NCBI GenBank assembly: GCA_017473775.1
Contig: JAFUJH010000012.1
Location: 1-59,147 of the forward strand
DNA: 59,147 bases
DNA from: Ruminococcus sp.
GTDB lineage: Bacteria; Bacillota; Clostridia; Oscillospirales; Acutalibacteraceae
Direction: 5' to 3'
Of the stretch, positions 1 through 8,698 are shown piece by piece. A program made the translations under genes and the position numbers. The notes beneath the pieces are model-generated. The model searched no databases and had not been told where the DNA came from. It saw only the letters and a list, made by a program, of their open reading frames with translations. Position 1 is the stretch's first letter. Every line of letters starts with the position of its first letter.

Positions 1-112
1 GAGGTGGATTTTGCCGAAGGCAAAATACGGAGGGAGAGAAAACGCAGATATAATGCAATTTTTTAACTACCCCTCAGTCACCTACGGTGACAGCTCCCCT
101 GACAAGGGGAGC
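1..112. repeat. MITE-like two-arm palindromic element, copy 1
   Basis: The left arm reads AGGTGG, a hairpin (ATTTTGCC GAA GGCAAAAT) and ACGGAGGGAG. The right arm reads CCCCTCAGTCACC TAC GGTGAC and then GCTCCCCT..AGGGGAGC. The same modular order recurs at 19446-19583, and partial copies lie at 14658-14709 and 56350-56376. The left end may be cut by the window edge. No protein is encoded; the small reading frame at 11-226 is an accident of the repeat. Confidence 0.7.
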
Positions 113-137
113 CACGATTTATACTTTATCGACAAGC

Positions 138-173
138 TGACCGATGTGATTTTTTTAATCACATCGGTTTTTC
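138..173 (+). terminator. Rho-independent terminator of an upstream plus-strand gene
   Basis: The perfect 11-bp stem ACCGATGTGAT/ATCACATCGGT (140-150/158-168) is followed by a T run on the plus strand. It overlaps the stop codon of the convergent SLOG gene. The stem is almost identical to the terminator at 971-1004. Confidence 0.8.
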
Positions 174-608
174 TGTATCTGACAATTCGATTATTATTTT
201 CTTCTTTTTTTCTGCAATTTGCTTAAACTTACAGGCTCCGCCTGTTATATGGGTTACATAGGTAATTACATAATCGGAGTTATTTAACATCCAGTGGTTT
301 CTTTTATCTATTGCAAATCTAAGGGGCGTATGCTCCAATTCCTCGGGATACAAGGTTTCGTATATATCATTATTATCGAATAAGGATTTTGTAGGTATGT
401 AGGAAATAACAACATAAAAACTTATGAAAGGATAGGTTTCTTTTAATTGTCGCAACTGTTTTGTCACCATACAATCAAAGTTCCCGTTGTTGCCAACATA
501 GAACAAAGTTACATTTTTATTTTCAATCAAATCTATCAGAGCTGACCGTAGTGTGGGCTCTATTTTTTCAGGCGTATCTCTGTGTCCGAAAAAAGTACAA
601 GTAGCCAT
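159..608 (-). CDS. SLOG-domain (DUF1273-like) protein
   Basis: A 149-aa protein beginning with a TFFGHRD motif at residues 5-11, typical of the SLOG/DUF1273 Rossmann-like nucleotide-binding family (YpsA-like). SLOG proteins are thought to bind nucleotide-derived ligands, but no reaction can be assigned here. The start chosen is the ATG at 608 because AGGAGG lies 4 nt upstream. An extended frame to 698 would run through the divergent promoter and operator region. It is divergent from an XRE regulator (716-958), with palindromic half-sites between them, which suggests joint control. The C-terminus (KKKKIIIELSDTEKP) is lysine-rich. Family assignment is fairly secure; function is unknown. Confidence 0.8.
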   Translation of the reverse strand: MATCTFFGHRDTPEKIEPTLRSALIDLIENKNVTLFYVGNNGNFDCMVTKQLRQLKETYPFISFYVVISYIPTKSLFDNNDIYETLYPEELEHTPLRFAIDKRNHWMLNNSDYVITYVTHITGGACKFKQIAEKKKKIIIELSDTEKPM

Positions 609-618
609 AAATCCTCCT

Positions 619-700
619 AAAATATTGACCAGTATAACGGACAATATTTTATCTGAGTATAGCATACAATGAAATTTGTTGCAACCAATATTGGTCAAAA
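619..700. promoter_or_regulatory. Divergent control region with operator-like palindromes
   Basis: The half-site AATATTG(A/T)CC occurs at 621-630 and inverted at 639-648. A perfect 12-bp palindrome ACCAATATTGGT lies at 684-695, followed by TCAA. The repeated core suggests binding by the adjacent XRE protein and autoregulation of both divergent genes. This is inference from pattern only. Confidence 0.5.
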
Positions 701-715
701 ACTCAGGAGGTTATT

Positions 716-958
716 ATGGAGCAGAAAATCAGAAGAGATTTGAATATGGGAGATAATCTACGCAGATTGAGAGACGAAGCGGGTTTATCTCAAGAAAAAC
801 TATGTGCAGAACTTCAACGGAGAGGTTGCGATATCGGAAGGTCAACCTATGCAAAGTATGAGGCAGGAGAATTGAATATAAGAGCAAGTGTTATTGTGAC
901 TTTGAGAAAAATATATAATTGTTCCTATGATGAGTTTTTCAGGGGATTAGACCAATAA
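716..958 (+). CDS. XRE-family HTH transcriptional regulator
   Basis: An 80-aa single-domain Cro/C1-type HTH. It has the pattern LRRLRDEAGLSQEKL (residues 15-29), a recognition-helix region RSTYAKYEAGE (42-52), and a C-terminal helix ending YDEFFRGL. AGGAGG lies 5 nt before the ATG. It probably represses itself and the divergent SLOG gene through the palindromes at 619-700. The gene is monocistronic and followed at once by a strong terminator. Such small XRE proteins are common beside accessory genes in Clostridia; no ligand is evident. Confidence 0.85.
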   Translation: MEQKIRRDLNMGDNLRRLRDEAGLSQEKLCAELQRRGCDIGRSTYAKYEAGELNIRASVIVTLRKIYNCSYDEFFRGLDQ

Positions 959-970
959 TAATAAAACAAA

Positions 971-1004
971 ACCGATGTGACTTGAATTTCACATCGGTTT
1001 TTTA
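971..1004 (+). terminator. Terminator of the XRE gene
   Basis: Stem ACCGATGTGA (971-980) with TCACATCGGT (989-998), then TTTTT. It shares its ten stem bases with the hairpin at 140-168. Confidence 0.85.
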
Positions 1005-1052
1005 GTTTGTATAAAGCACAACACAACTCGCCGTCAGGCGAATATAACTTTG

Positions 1053-2864
1053 TTAATCTGTATCCAGTTTAAGTACAGCCATAAACGCCTCCTGAGGAAC
1101 TTCAACTGTTCCCAACTGACGCATACGCTTTTTACCTTCCTTCTGCTTTTCAAGGAGCTTCTTCTTACGGGTGATGTCACCGCCGTAGCACTTGGCAAGA
1201 ACATCCTTCCTCATAGCCTTGACGGTTTCTCTTGCGATAATCTTACCGCCGATGCAAGCCTGAATGGGCACCTCAAAGAGCTGTCTCGGGATTTTCTCCT
1301 TGAGCTTTTCTGCCATTTTTCTGGCTCTGGGGTAGGCTTTCTCTGCGTGAATAATAAAAGAAAGTGCGTCCACGATATCGCCGTTGAGCATAATATCAAG
1401 CTTCACAAGCTGGCTCTGGCGGTATTCCTTCAGCTCATAGTCAAAGGAGGCATAGCCTCGGGTCCTTGACTTCAGAGTATCAAAGAAGTCGTAAACAATC
1501 TCTGCCAAGGGGAGCTCGTAGTGAATATCAACTCGGTCAGAGTCAATGTAGGTCATACCGATGAATACTCCTCGACGCTCCTGACAAAGCTCCATAATGT
1601 TGCCTACATAGTCAGAGGGAGCGTAAATGTGAGCATTTGTGAACGGCTCCTCCGCAGAAGCTATGTGTGCAGGGTCGGGGTAGTTTGTGGGGTTGTCTAT
1701 CATCTGCACTGTGCCGTCAGTGAGGGTTATTCGGTAGCTAACCGACGGAGCAGTGGTAATAAGGTCAAGGTTGAACTCACGCTCAAGTCTCTCCTGAATA
1801 ATCTCCATATGGAGAAGTCCTAAGAATCCGCAACGGAAGCCGAATCCCAGAGCAACGGAAGTCTCTGCCTCATAGGTGAGGGACGCATCATTGAGCTTGA
1901 GTTTTTCCAGTGCGTCACGAAGGTCTCCGTAGCGTGCACCGTCTGCAGGATAAACACCGCAGTAAACCATGGACTGAATCTCACGGTAACCGGGCAGGGG
2001 ATTTTCTGCAGGATTCTGGGTGAGGGTAACTGTGTCGCCGACCTTGGCGTCTCCCAAGGTTTTGATAGATGCTGTGATATAGCCTACCTCGCCTGCATAG
2101 AGGGTGTCCTTGGGTACAAGGCTTACAGCGCCCATAGTGCCAAGCTCTACAACAGAGAAGGTGGAGCCTGTCTGCATAAGCTTGAACTCGTCGCCAACGC
2201 TAATCTTACCCTCTTTTACTCTTACATAGATGATAACGCCCTTGTAACTGTCGTAAACACTGTCAAAAATCATAGCTCGCAGAGGGGCGTCAATGTCACC
2301 CTCGGGAGCAGGTACATCCTGAACAATACGCTCCATAACAGAGTGGATGTTGATGCCGTTTTTAGCAGAAATCTCGGGTGCATCCTGAGCAGGAATACCG
2401 ATGATATCCTCAATCTCATTCTTGATTCTTGCAGGGTCGGCGCTGATAAGGTCGATTTTGTTGACAACGGGGACAATCTCAAGTCCTGAGTCAACTGCAA
2501 GGTAGGTGTTGGCAAGGGTCTGAGCTTCAATGCCCTGAGTTGCGTCAACAACCAGCACTGCACCTTCACAGGCGGCAAGGCTTCTGGACACCTCGTAGTT
2601 AAAGTCAACATGACCTGGAGTGTCGATAAGGTTGAAGATGTATTCCTCGCCATCATCTGCCTTGTATTTAAGAGTTACGGCACGAGCCTTGATGGTAATA
2701 CCGCGCTCCTTCTCAAGCTCCATATCGTCCAGAATCTGGTCCTGCATCTGACGCTCTGTGACGGAGCTTGTCTCCTCAAGAATACGGTCTGCCAGTGTGG
2801 ACTTACCGTGGTCAATATGAGCAATAATGCTGAAATTTCTAATTTTACTCTGATCGAATGCCAA
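1053..2864 (-). CDS. lepA: Elongation factor 4 (LepA), ribosome-binding GTPase
   Basis: A 603-aa translational GTPase, the usual LepA length. G1 is AHIDHGKST at residues 15-23, followed by G3 DTPGH and G4 NKID, and then the EF-G-like domains and the LepA-specific C-terminal domain ([19 protein letters not shown] region near the end). LepA binds ribosomes and affects translocation and assembly under stress. The start is TTG at 2864, with GAGGTGA 5 nt upstream. The frame extends upstream to 2927, but that stretch contains the promoter (2899-2927), so the longer form is excluded. It stands alone, with no hemN or hrcA visible downstream. Confidence 0.95.
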   Translation of the reverse strand: MAFDQSKIRNFSIIAHIDHGKSTLADRILEETSSVTERQMQDQILDDMELEKERGITIKARAVTLKYKADDGEEYIFNLIDTPGHVDFNYEVSRSLAACEGAVLVVDATQGIEAQTLANTYLAVDSGLEIVPVVNKIDLISADPARIKNEIEDIIGIPAQDAPEISAKNGINIHSVMERIVQDVPAPEGDIDAPLRAMIFDSVYDSYKGVIIYVRVKEGKISVGDEFKLMQTGSTFSVVELGTMGAVSLVPKDTLYAGEVGYITASIKTLGDAKVGDTVTLTQNPAENPLPGYREIQSMVYCGVYPADGARYGDLRDALEKLKLNDASLTYEAETSVALGFGFRCGFLGLLHMEIIQERLEREFNLDLITTAPSVSYRITLTDGTVQMIDNPTNYPDPAHIASAEEPFTNAHIYAPSDYVGNIMELCQERRGVFIGMTYIDSDRVDIHYELPLAEIVYDFFDTLKSRTRGYASFDYELKEYRQSQLVKLDIMLNGDIVDALSFIIHAEKAYPRARKMAEKLKEKIPRQLFEVPIQACIGGKIIARETVKAMRKDVLAKCYGGDITRKKKLLEKQKEGKKRMRQLGTVEVPQEAFMAVLKLDTD

Positions 2865-2898
2865 GAGTATCACCTCAAAAACATAAAAATACATAATA

Positions 2899-2927
2899 AT
2901 TATATCATAATGTTTTTTCACTGACAA
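2899..2927 (-). promoter_or_regulatory. Sigma-A-type promoter of lepA
   Basis: TTGTCA (2922-2927), a 17-nt spacer and TATAAT (2899-2904) on the minus strand, about 35 nt before the TTG start. Confidence 0.7.
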
Positions 2928-2985
2928 TAAGCTGAGCTGATTATTTCAAAACAAAGTTGGTAAAAATATCCCCGAGGTGATTATT

Positions 2986-4317
2986 ATGTCAACACTCTGG
3001 CAGGATGTTGAGCTGAAAAAACGGGACAGGCTGTATGGCAAAACAAAGGCGGATTGCACTGTTATAGGTGCAGGAATGGCAGGACTTATGACCGCCTTTG
3101 AGCTTGAAAAGCGTGGATTTTCTGTAGTGGTGCTTGAAGCAGGCAGGACGGCATCAGGTGCAACAGCAAAGACTACTGCAAAAATCACGGCACAGCACGG
3201 ACTTATATACGATAAGCTTACAAGCAAACACGGGTTATCTTCTGCAAAGCTGTACTTTGAGAGCAACACACAGGGAATAGACAAATATGAGAGACTCATA
3301 CGAGAAATGAATATTGATTGCGACTTCAAGCGGATGCCTGCCTATATCTACGGCAAAAACTCTGCTTATGAAATCAGAAAAGAAGCTCAGGCTGCAGACA
3401 AGATAGGAGCAATGTATAAGTATACAAGCAGGACATCACTGCCCTTTGAGGTGAAAGGTGCACTGAGGTTTGAGAATCAGGCACAGTTTCATCCTCTCAG
3501 ATTTGTAAAGGCAATTTGCGAGAATCTGCAGATATACGAGAATACTCCCGTAATAGATATTGAGGACGGCAAGGTGACTACTATGCAGGGTGAGGTGCAA
3601 ACTCACTATATAGTCAACACCACCCACTATCCTATAATCAATCTGCCGGGACTGTACTTTTTGCGTCAACATCAGGAGCGGTCTTACTGTGTTGGAGTAA
3701 AAACAGAGAAAAGACTTGACGGTATGTACTTAGGCATTGATGAGGTTAAAAGCTTCAGAAATTATGAGGAAGGTATAATTATCGGCGGAGAAAAGCACCG
3801 CACAGGGAATAACAGCGAGGGCGGTTGCCTGTGCAGACTCAGAGATTTTGCAAATAAATGTTATCCAAAAGGAGAGCTTGTGAGTGAATGGTCAAATCAG
3901 GATGCAATGACTCACGACGGGGTTCCGTTTATCGGCAGATTCAGTGTGTTTGCACCAAGAATGTTTGTGGCAACGGGCTTTAACAAATGGGGAATGAGCC
4001 TGTCATCAGTTGCAAGCGATTTGATTGCAGACCTTATCTGCGGAAAGAAAAACGAATATGAAAAACTGTATACACCGAACAGGGTGAAACTCCGTGCGTC
4101 TTTTTCCTCTTTTGCGGTTGATGCAGGTTACTCGGTGAAAGGACTTGCTGAGGGACTTCTGAGCAGTAAAGAAAAACGCTGTACTCACCTTGGTTGCAGA
4201 CTTAAAGAGAACAAGGATGAGGGGACTCTGGAGTGTCCTTGTCACGGGTCGCAGTTTGATAGGGACGGACGAGTTGTGTTTTCTCCTGCAAATAAGGACA
4301 TCCGCAGGGATGAATAA
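2986..4317 (+). CDS. FAD-dependent oxidoreductase with C-terminal Rieske [2Fe-2S] domain
   Basis: A 443-aa protein. The N-terminal DAO-type FAD domain shows a dinucleotide-binding GAGMAG (28-33) followed by an acidic end of beta-2 (VLEAG). The C-terminal Rieske domain has C399-x-H401 and C417-x-x-H420 cluster ligands. The architecture matches Bacillus YhfW-like oxidoreductases, whose substrate is unknown. The protein stops soon after the second cluster-binding loop, so the last Rieske strands are short. The ATG at 2986 was chosen because GAGGTGA is 5 nt upstream; an in-frame GTG at 2977 lies inside that ribosome site. It converges on the big surface-protein gene across a shared terminator. 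Confidence 0.88.
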   Translation: MSTLWQDVELKKRDRLYGKTKADCTVIGAGMAGLMTAFELEKRGFSVVVLEAGRTASGATAKTTAKITAQHGLIYDKLTSKHGLSSAKLYFESNTQGIDKYERLIREMNIDCDFKRMPAYIYGKNSAYEIRKEAQAADKIGAMYKYTSRTSLPFEVKGALRFENQAQFHPLRFVKAICENLQIYENTPVIDIEDGKVTTMQGEVQTHYIVNTTHYPIINLPGLYFLRQHQERSYCVGVKTEKRLDGMYLGIDEVKSFRNYEEGIIIGGEKHRTGNNSEGGCLCRLRDFANKCYPKGELVSEWSNQDAMTHDGVPFIGRFSVFAPRMFVATGFNKWGMSLSSVASDLIADLICGKKNEYEKLYTPNRVKLRASFSSFAVDAGYSVKGLAEGLLSSKEKRCTHLGCRLKENKDEGTLECPCHGSQFDRDGRVVFSPANKDIRRDE

Positions 4318-4352
4318 AGAGCTTGGACCACTCAGGTCCAAGCTCTTTTGCT
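4318..4352. terminator. Bidirectional terminator between convergent genes
   Basis: The perfect 12-bp stem AGAGCTTGGACC/GGTCCAAGCTCT (4318-4329/4335-4346) is followed by TTTTGC on the plus strand. It lies between the oxidoreductase stop and the stop of the surface protein. Confidence 0.85.
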
Positions 4353-4355
4353 TGT

Positions 4356-7300
4356 TCAGTATTCTTTTAATTTTTTCTTTTTAATAGCAACAGTAAGAAG
4401 GAAAACAGCAGACATTATCACAGTGAAAATCACCATAAATGGAATACCCATACCTGTGTTGACGATATCTTTGTTTACAGTATCGCTGTTATCTGTGGAA
4501 CCTGAGGGTGTGGTAGGAGTTGTGTGTTCACCGCCTATAACAGGAGGCAGAACAGAGCTCAGGTTTCCTGTGTTGGAGTAGGTGTTGTCTGTGTTTTTGT
4601 ATACTGTGCCGTGGGTGCTGAAAGGAACAGGGTAACTGTCAGTATTCAGAGTCTGATACCAACCCTGTGTGCCGTCGGTAACACCCTTGTTCAGGAGATA
4701 TGCCACTTCACCGCTGTTGAAAGCAGAAATGGTTGTCTCTGTGTAATAGGTGTTTTTTGCATTATCTGCAGGAGTGTAGAAACTGTCAAAGGGAGAACGC
4801 TGACCTGAAACTATCATAATGTTGTTCTGCAAAGTTCCGTTTGTGAAACTGCAGTTATACACAAAACAGTTTTCAATGAAGCCGTCATTTACCTGAGCAA
4901 GACCGCCCATAGGTTTAGAGGTTGAACCGCCCCAGCGTCTTGTAAGGGAAGAGTCTGCGATACCGCAGTTCTTGATTTTACCTGTGTTGCAGCCTGTAAG
5001 ACCTCCCAGATAGTTCCAGTTTCCAAGCTGAATGCTTGAGTTTTTCACAAGGCAACTTTCAACAGTGCCGTGATTGAATCCTGAGATTGCACCTGCACCT
5101 TCCCTTGAGGGGAACACATAAGCATTGTCAATAATAAGATTTTTTACTGTTGCAGTGTTTTCAATGGATACAAACAAGGGCTCTGCAGAACCTTCTCCTG
5201 CAATTGAACTGCGGTTAAGATTGCTGATTGTGTTGCCTTGTCCGTCAAAGGTTCCCTCAAAGGATTTTATGGGAATCCACTCTTTGCCTGTCATATCAAT
5301 GCTGTCTGAAAGAATGTACTGAGCCTTTGTATACTCAGGGATTCCGGAGTTTATGAAGGCAGACATACACAGCAGGTCCTCGTAATCGGAAATTACGAAG
5401 CTACCCTGTGAGGACTCCAGAAGTGAGTAATAAGTTTCTGTGAAGGAGTTGCTTAATACCAGCAAAGTTGCATCGCCTTCGGGCATGGTGAATTTTCCGT
5501 GGCTGTTGTCAAGAGCATAGTTGTAGGTCATCTCCACAGGAGTAACCGAATCCTTTGTGCTCAGATAGATATGATTTATATTTCCGTTGTAAATGAATTC
5601 GATTTCCTCGCCTTTGGTGTGAAGATTGCTGTAGGAATAGAAGTTTATGGGTGTGTCGGTGATGGTATTCAGGTAAGTAATGCTGTTTCCCTTTACGGTG
5701 CCGACTTCAAATCTTGTGTTTGAATAGGGCATAGTGAAGTCAAGCTTGTAGTAGCCTGTTGCTTCGTCGATTTCAAGGGAATGGAAGTTTTCTCTTTCAA
5801 GGAGAACTTCTGTACTTTCATCATTGTCTGCTGAAAGAGGATTCGGGCACTTGTATCTCTTGAGACTGTCAAGGATAGTTGCGGAGTCGGTTGCTTTCAC
5901 CCAGAGGGTAAGGTCTGTTCCACAAGTAACCTGAGAGCCGTTTGCGATTTTGTTGCCATCTGCATCTGTGATGTAAGCATCAGCCTTGCCATCGCCTGTA
6001 ACAGACAGAGAGATTGTGTTTTTGAGAGTTTCGCTCTGCTCCTTGAGGATAACAGTATAGTAAGAATTGTATGTGCTCTTGTCGTATCCGCTTTTGGTGT
6101 AATCCTTTTCGTAAACTACCTTGCCGTTTACCTTTTCAACAAGGTCTGTTGATACATCAAAGCCGATATATGCTGAGTTCATATCAAGAGTATCATAGAT
6201 AATATGGTCATCGGTCAGAATTCCGTCAGCCTTATAATCGATGTAGGACTTGTTGAACATCTGATATACTCTGTTTGATGAAGGACAGTAAGAAAGAAAC
6301 TCGTTTAAGTAGTAATACGGTGTGCTTGCATAGAAGTCAAAAGAGCCTGTGCTGTAGAGAGTCATAACCTCTGCAGGAGAAGCAGGACAACTGAAGCTGT
6401 TTATGCCGTCTGTGTAGGTGCACAGCCGCAGATTGTATGCATCGCAGGATGAGTAATAATAATCAAGAGCGTTATGGTCAAACTTGTGTACCATAGTTTT
6501 TGTTTTTGCGTTTTCAGAACTGATTCCTGTTGTGTCGGAGGTGCCGTTACCGTCAGCATCTACATCAAGGATATAGTAGGTGTCAACACCCTGAGATGTC
6601 ACAACAGCAAAACGGTGAAAACTCATATACTCAGTTGTATATGCAGCATCTGAGTCATAACCGTTGTATACATTTGTTTTGTCGTCGCTGTCAGTTCTGG
6701 ATTTATAAGCTGTATTGTGAAGTGTGATACTTCCCATATCTTCAGGGGTAAGGTAATCCTCCAAAGCAAGGGAGACAGAGGTGTCAAGCTGCAAAGGCTT
6801 GGAGATTCGCTTTTCCATATATCCCAGAAGGGATTTGTTGTATCGCTCAAAGGTGTCTATGTCGTTGTAGTAGGCTTCCCACATGGCCTTGTTTGCAGTA
6901 AGGAGTTCATCTGCGGTTTCTTTGTCAGGACTCTGCATAGCCTGATTATACTTGTACTCCAGATATTCGCCGCGCATAGAAAGATATTCCTGATAGAGAA
7001 GCTCTACCATGCAAATCTGCATAAACTGTCTGTTAACTCCGTTGAGTACATACTCGTACTGGTCGCTCAGATTAGGGATGGACTGGTATGCTACCTGAGC
7101 ACAACGGTCTGCGTAGCTGTCTTCTTTGTTTATATCAGAAGAAAGCTTACGGATAGCATCCTGCATCTGAACATCTATCTTGTTGGTGCTGAAGAGGATT
7201 TCAGCCTTTTTCTCCGGAGTGTTTGCCTCTTTATCTATACCGCCGTACATTTTACAGAATTCTTCAAAAAGAATCTCACGCTTTTTCTGCACCTCTTCTT

Positions 7301-7928
7301 CGGTGTAGGTGTGACCGTATTTGTCGGGAGTATTGTTTGCAAGGCAGGAAGCGGCGGCAAAATAACCGATATCTGTGTTGGTGTCGCTCTCTGCCTCAGC
7401 AGTGATATCTTCGTATTCAAAGAAATCAAGCATTGCAAAGTACACGCCGTACTGGGTCATAGTGTCAACTACATCGTCCTGCCAGGCTGAGTTCATTTTC
7501 TCCACAAGTTCTTTGTATTCATCCTTGGCATCCTTGGTTGCAAAGTAGTTTGCATAGGAATCCATTTTCTGCTCGATGTGCTTGAGTTCCGAAAGAATCT
7601 GATTACAAAGAGCAGTGATTTCTGCCAGAGTCTGGGTTGTGGGGTTACCGCCGCAAACCCATACATTTATAAAGGAGGCAATTTTCTCAAACTCCTCACA
7701 TTCGGTTGCCGCGGCAATCTTGGTGAGTGCGTAGCCTGCTGCTACAAGCCCTGTGGTGTAGAGCTTATTTACACCCAGATTCTTTGCACCGGTTTTCCAC
7801 ATAGCAGAAGCACCGACAGGCACAAGGCTGTCGTTTGTTGCGGCACTTATTCCCGTAGCTGTAACAGAGAAAACAAGGCACAAGCTTAGAATAAGAGCAA
7901 GTGTTTTCTTTAGAATTGAACATTTCAT
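4356..7928 (-). CDS. Large secreted surface protein with GLUG-like repeats and C-terminal membrane anchor
   Basis: A 1190-aa protein with a Sec signal peptide (basic start, hydrophobic segment, ATGISA near residue 29). A helical, charged N-terminal half (about 40-400) follows. The middle includes a DVDADGNGTSD calcium-type loop. Near residues 880-1030 there is a GTFDGQGNTISNL motif followed by GLUG-like repeats (GAISGFNHGTVESC, GGLTGCNTGKIKNC, GGLAQVNDGFIENC). A Thr/Ser-rich linker and VNTGMG precede a transmembrane helix and a KKKK tail. The end resembles a sortase signal, but the motif IVNTG is degenerate, so simple membrane anchoring is equally possible. The ATG at 7928 has GAGGTGA 5 nt upstream. 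The role is unknown; adhesion or surface binding is a guess. Confidence 0.75.
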   Translation of the reverse strand: MKCSILKKTLALILSLCLVFSVTATGISAATNDSLVPVGASAMWKTGAKNLGVNKLYTTGLVAAGYALTKIAAATECEEFEKIASFINVWVCGGNPTTQTLAEITALCNQILSELKHIEQKMDSYANYFATKDAKDEYKELVEKMNSAWQDDVVDTMTQYGVYFAMLDFFEYEDITAEAESDTNTDIGYFAAASCLANNTPDKYGHTYTEEEVQKKREILFEEFCKMYGGIDKEANTPEKKAEILFSTNKIDVQMQDAIRKLSSDINKEDSYADRCAQVAYQSIPNLSDQYEYVLNGVNRQFMQICMVELLYQEYLSMRGEYLEYKYNQAMQSPDKETADELLTANKAMWEAYYNDIDTFERYNKSLLGYMEKRISKPLQLDTSVSLALEDYLTPEDMGSITLHNTAYKSRTDSDDKTNVYNGYDSDAAYTTEYMSFHRFAVVTSQGVDTYYILDVDADGNGTSDTTGISSENAKTKTMVHKFDHNALDYYYSSCDAYNLRLCTYTDGINSFSCPASPAEVMTLYSTGSFDFYASTPYYYLNEFLSYCPSSNRVYQMFNKSYIDYKADGILTDDHIIYDTLDMNSAYIGFDVSTDLVEKVNGKVVYEKDYTKSGYDKSTYNSYYTVILKEQSETLKNTISLSVTGDGKADAYITDADGNKIANGSQVTCGTDLTLWVKATDSATILDSLKRYKCPNPLSADNDESTEVLLERENFHSLEIDEATGYYKLDFTMPYSNTRFEVGTVKGNSITYLNTITDTPINFYSYSNLHTKGEEIEFIYNGNINHIYLSTKDSVTPVEMTYNYALDNSHGKFTMPEGDATLLVLSNSFTETYYSLLESSQGSFVISDYEDLLCMSAFINSGIPEYTKAQYILSDSIDMTGKEWIPIKSFEGTFDGQGNTISNLNRSSIAGEGSAEPLFVSIENTATVKNLIIDNAYVFPSREGAGAISGFNHGTVESCLVKNSSIQLGNWNYLGGLTGCNTGKIKNCGIADSSLTRRWGGSTSKPMGGLAQVNDGFIENCFVYNCSFTNGTLQNNIMIVSGQRSPFDSFYTPADNAKNTYYTETTISAFNSGEVAYLLNKGVTDGTQGWYQTLNTDSYPVPFSTHGTVYKNTDNTYSNTGNLSSVLPPVIGGEHTTPTTPSGSTDNSDTVNKDIVNTGMGIPFMVIFTVIMSAVFLLTVAIKKKKLKEY

Positions 7929-7969
7929 ATTAATCACCTCATTATTTCATTGGGCGTCCTTTTACCCAT

Positions 7970-7997
7970 ACTATACAACTAATTTTTAAAAAAGCAA
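7970..7997 (-). promoter_or_regulatory. Promoter of the surface protein gene
   Basis: TTGCTT (7992-7997), a 16-nt spacer and TATAGT (7970-7975) on the minus strand, about 40 nt before the start codon. Confidence 0.5.
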
Positions 7998-8120
7998 TAT
8001 GTTTGGCTGAAATTCAGCAAAATAAGTTAAATTATGAAAAGTAAAGCGTTCAAAACTGTGCGTATGTACAAGAAAACTGAACAAAACTTAGAGTAATCGT
8101 CATAAGGTTTGGGGTCGCTC

Positions 8121-8149
8121 TTGTAAAAAATCTTATTTTGTGATATAAA
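8121..8149 (+). promoter_or_regulatory. Promoter of the C_GCAxxG_C_C gene
   Basis: TTGTAA (8121-8126), a 17-nt spacer and TATAAA (8144-8149). Confidence 0.55.
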
Positions 8150-8186
8150 GAACACAGAAACCATTGAAAGAAAAGAGGGGTTATGT

Positions 8187-8639
8187 ATGTCATCAAAAGC
8201 AGAGATTGCAAAGGAGCTTTTCCTGAAAGGATATAACTGCTCACAGGCTGTGTTCGGTGCATTCTGTGAGGACTTCGGTATAAAGATTGAGACAGGACTT
8301 GTGCTTTCCTCAGGTTTTGGCGGAGGAATGGCTCGCCGCCGTGAGGTCTGCGGTGCAGTCAGCGGTGCGGTTATGGTGCTGTCGCTTGTGCACGGCTACA
8401 GCGATACTGAAAACGCAGAGGCAAAAAAGCATCTGTATGAAGAAGTCAGAAAGGTGCTGAGCTCCTTTGAGAATGAAACAGGCAGTATAATCTGCCGAGA
8501 ACTGTTGGGACTTGAGGAGAAAATGTCAGCACCAACCCCCGAGGCACGCACAAAGGAATATTACAAAAAGCGTCCCTGTGCAGAGCTTGTGTACCTTGCG
8601 GCACAGTGCGTTGAAAATCATATAGCATCCCTTGGTTGA
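8187..8639 (+). CDS. C_GCAxxG_C_C family (redox-type) protein
   Basis: A 150-aa protein with the family's spaced cysteines: NCSQAV near residue 18, EVCGAVSGA in the centre, IICRELLG and RPCAELV, then AAQC. The glycine-rich segment GFGGGMARRR precedes the central cysteine. The family is widespread in anaerobes and is thought to be redox-active or metal-binding, but no reaction is proven. The start is ATG at 8187, with AGAGGGG upstream. A promoter lies at 8121-8149. The downstream M14 peptidase is 59 nt away on the same strand and may be cotranscribed. Confidence 0.85.
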   Translation: MSSKAEIAKELFLKGYNCSQAVFGAFCEDFGIKIETGLVLSSGFGGGMARRREVCGAVSGAVMVLSLVHGYSDTENAEAKKHLYEEVRKVLSSFENETGSIICRELLGLEEKMSAPTPEARTKEYYKKRPCAELVYLAAQCVENHIASLG

Positions 8640-8698
8640 TGTGATTTTTGAGGAGTGTGGCTCATACTCTGTATTAATAATTATACGGAGATGGTTTT

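Noticed and set aside
11-226. 71-aa open frame at the left edge
   Set aside because: It runs through the MITE-like hairpins and the terminator and has no family or good ribosome site.
2865-2927. N-terminal extension of LepA
   Set aside because: The stretch holds a complete promoter, and a TTG with an ideally spaced ribosome site lies downstream at 2864.
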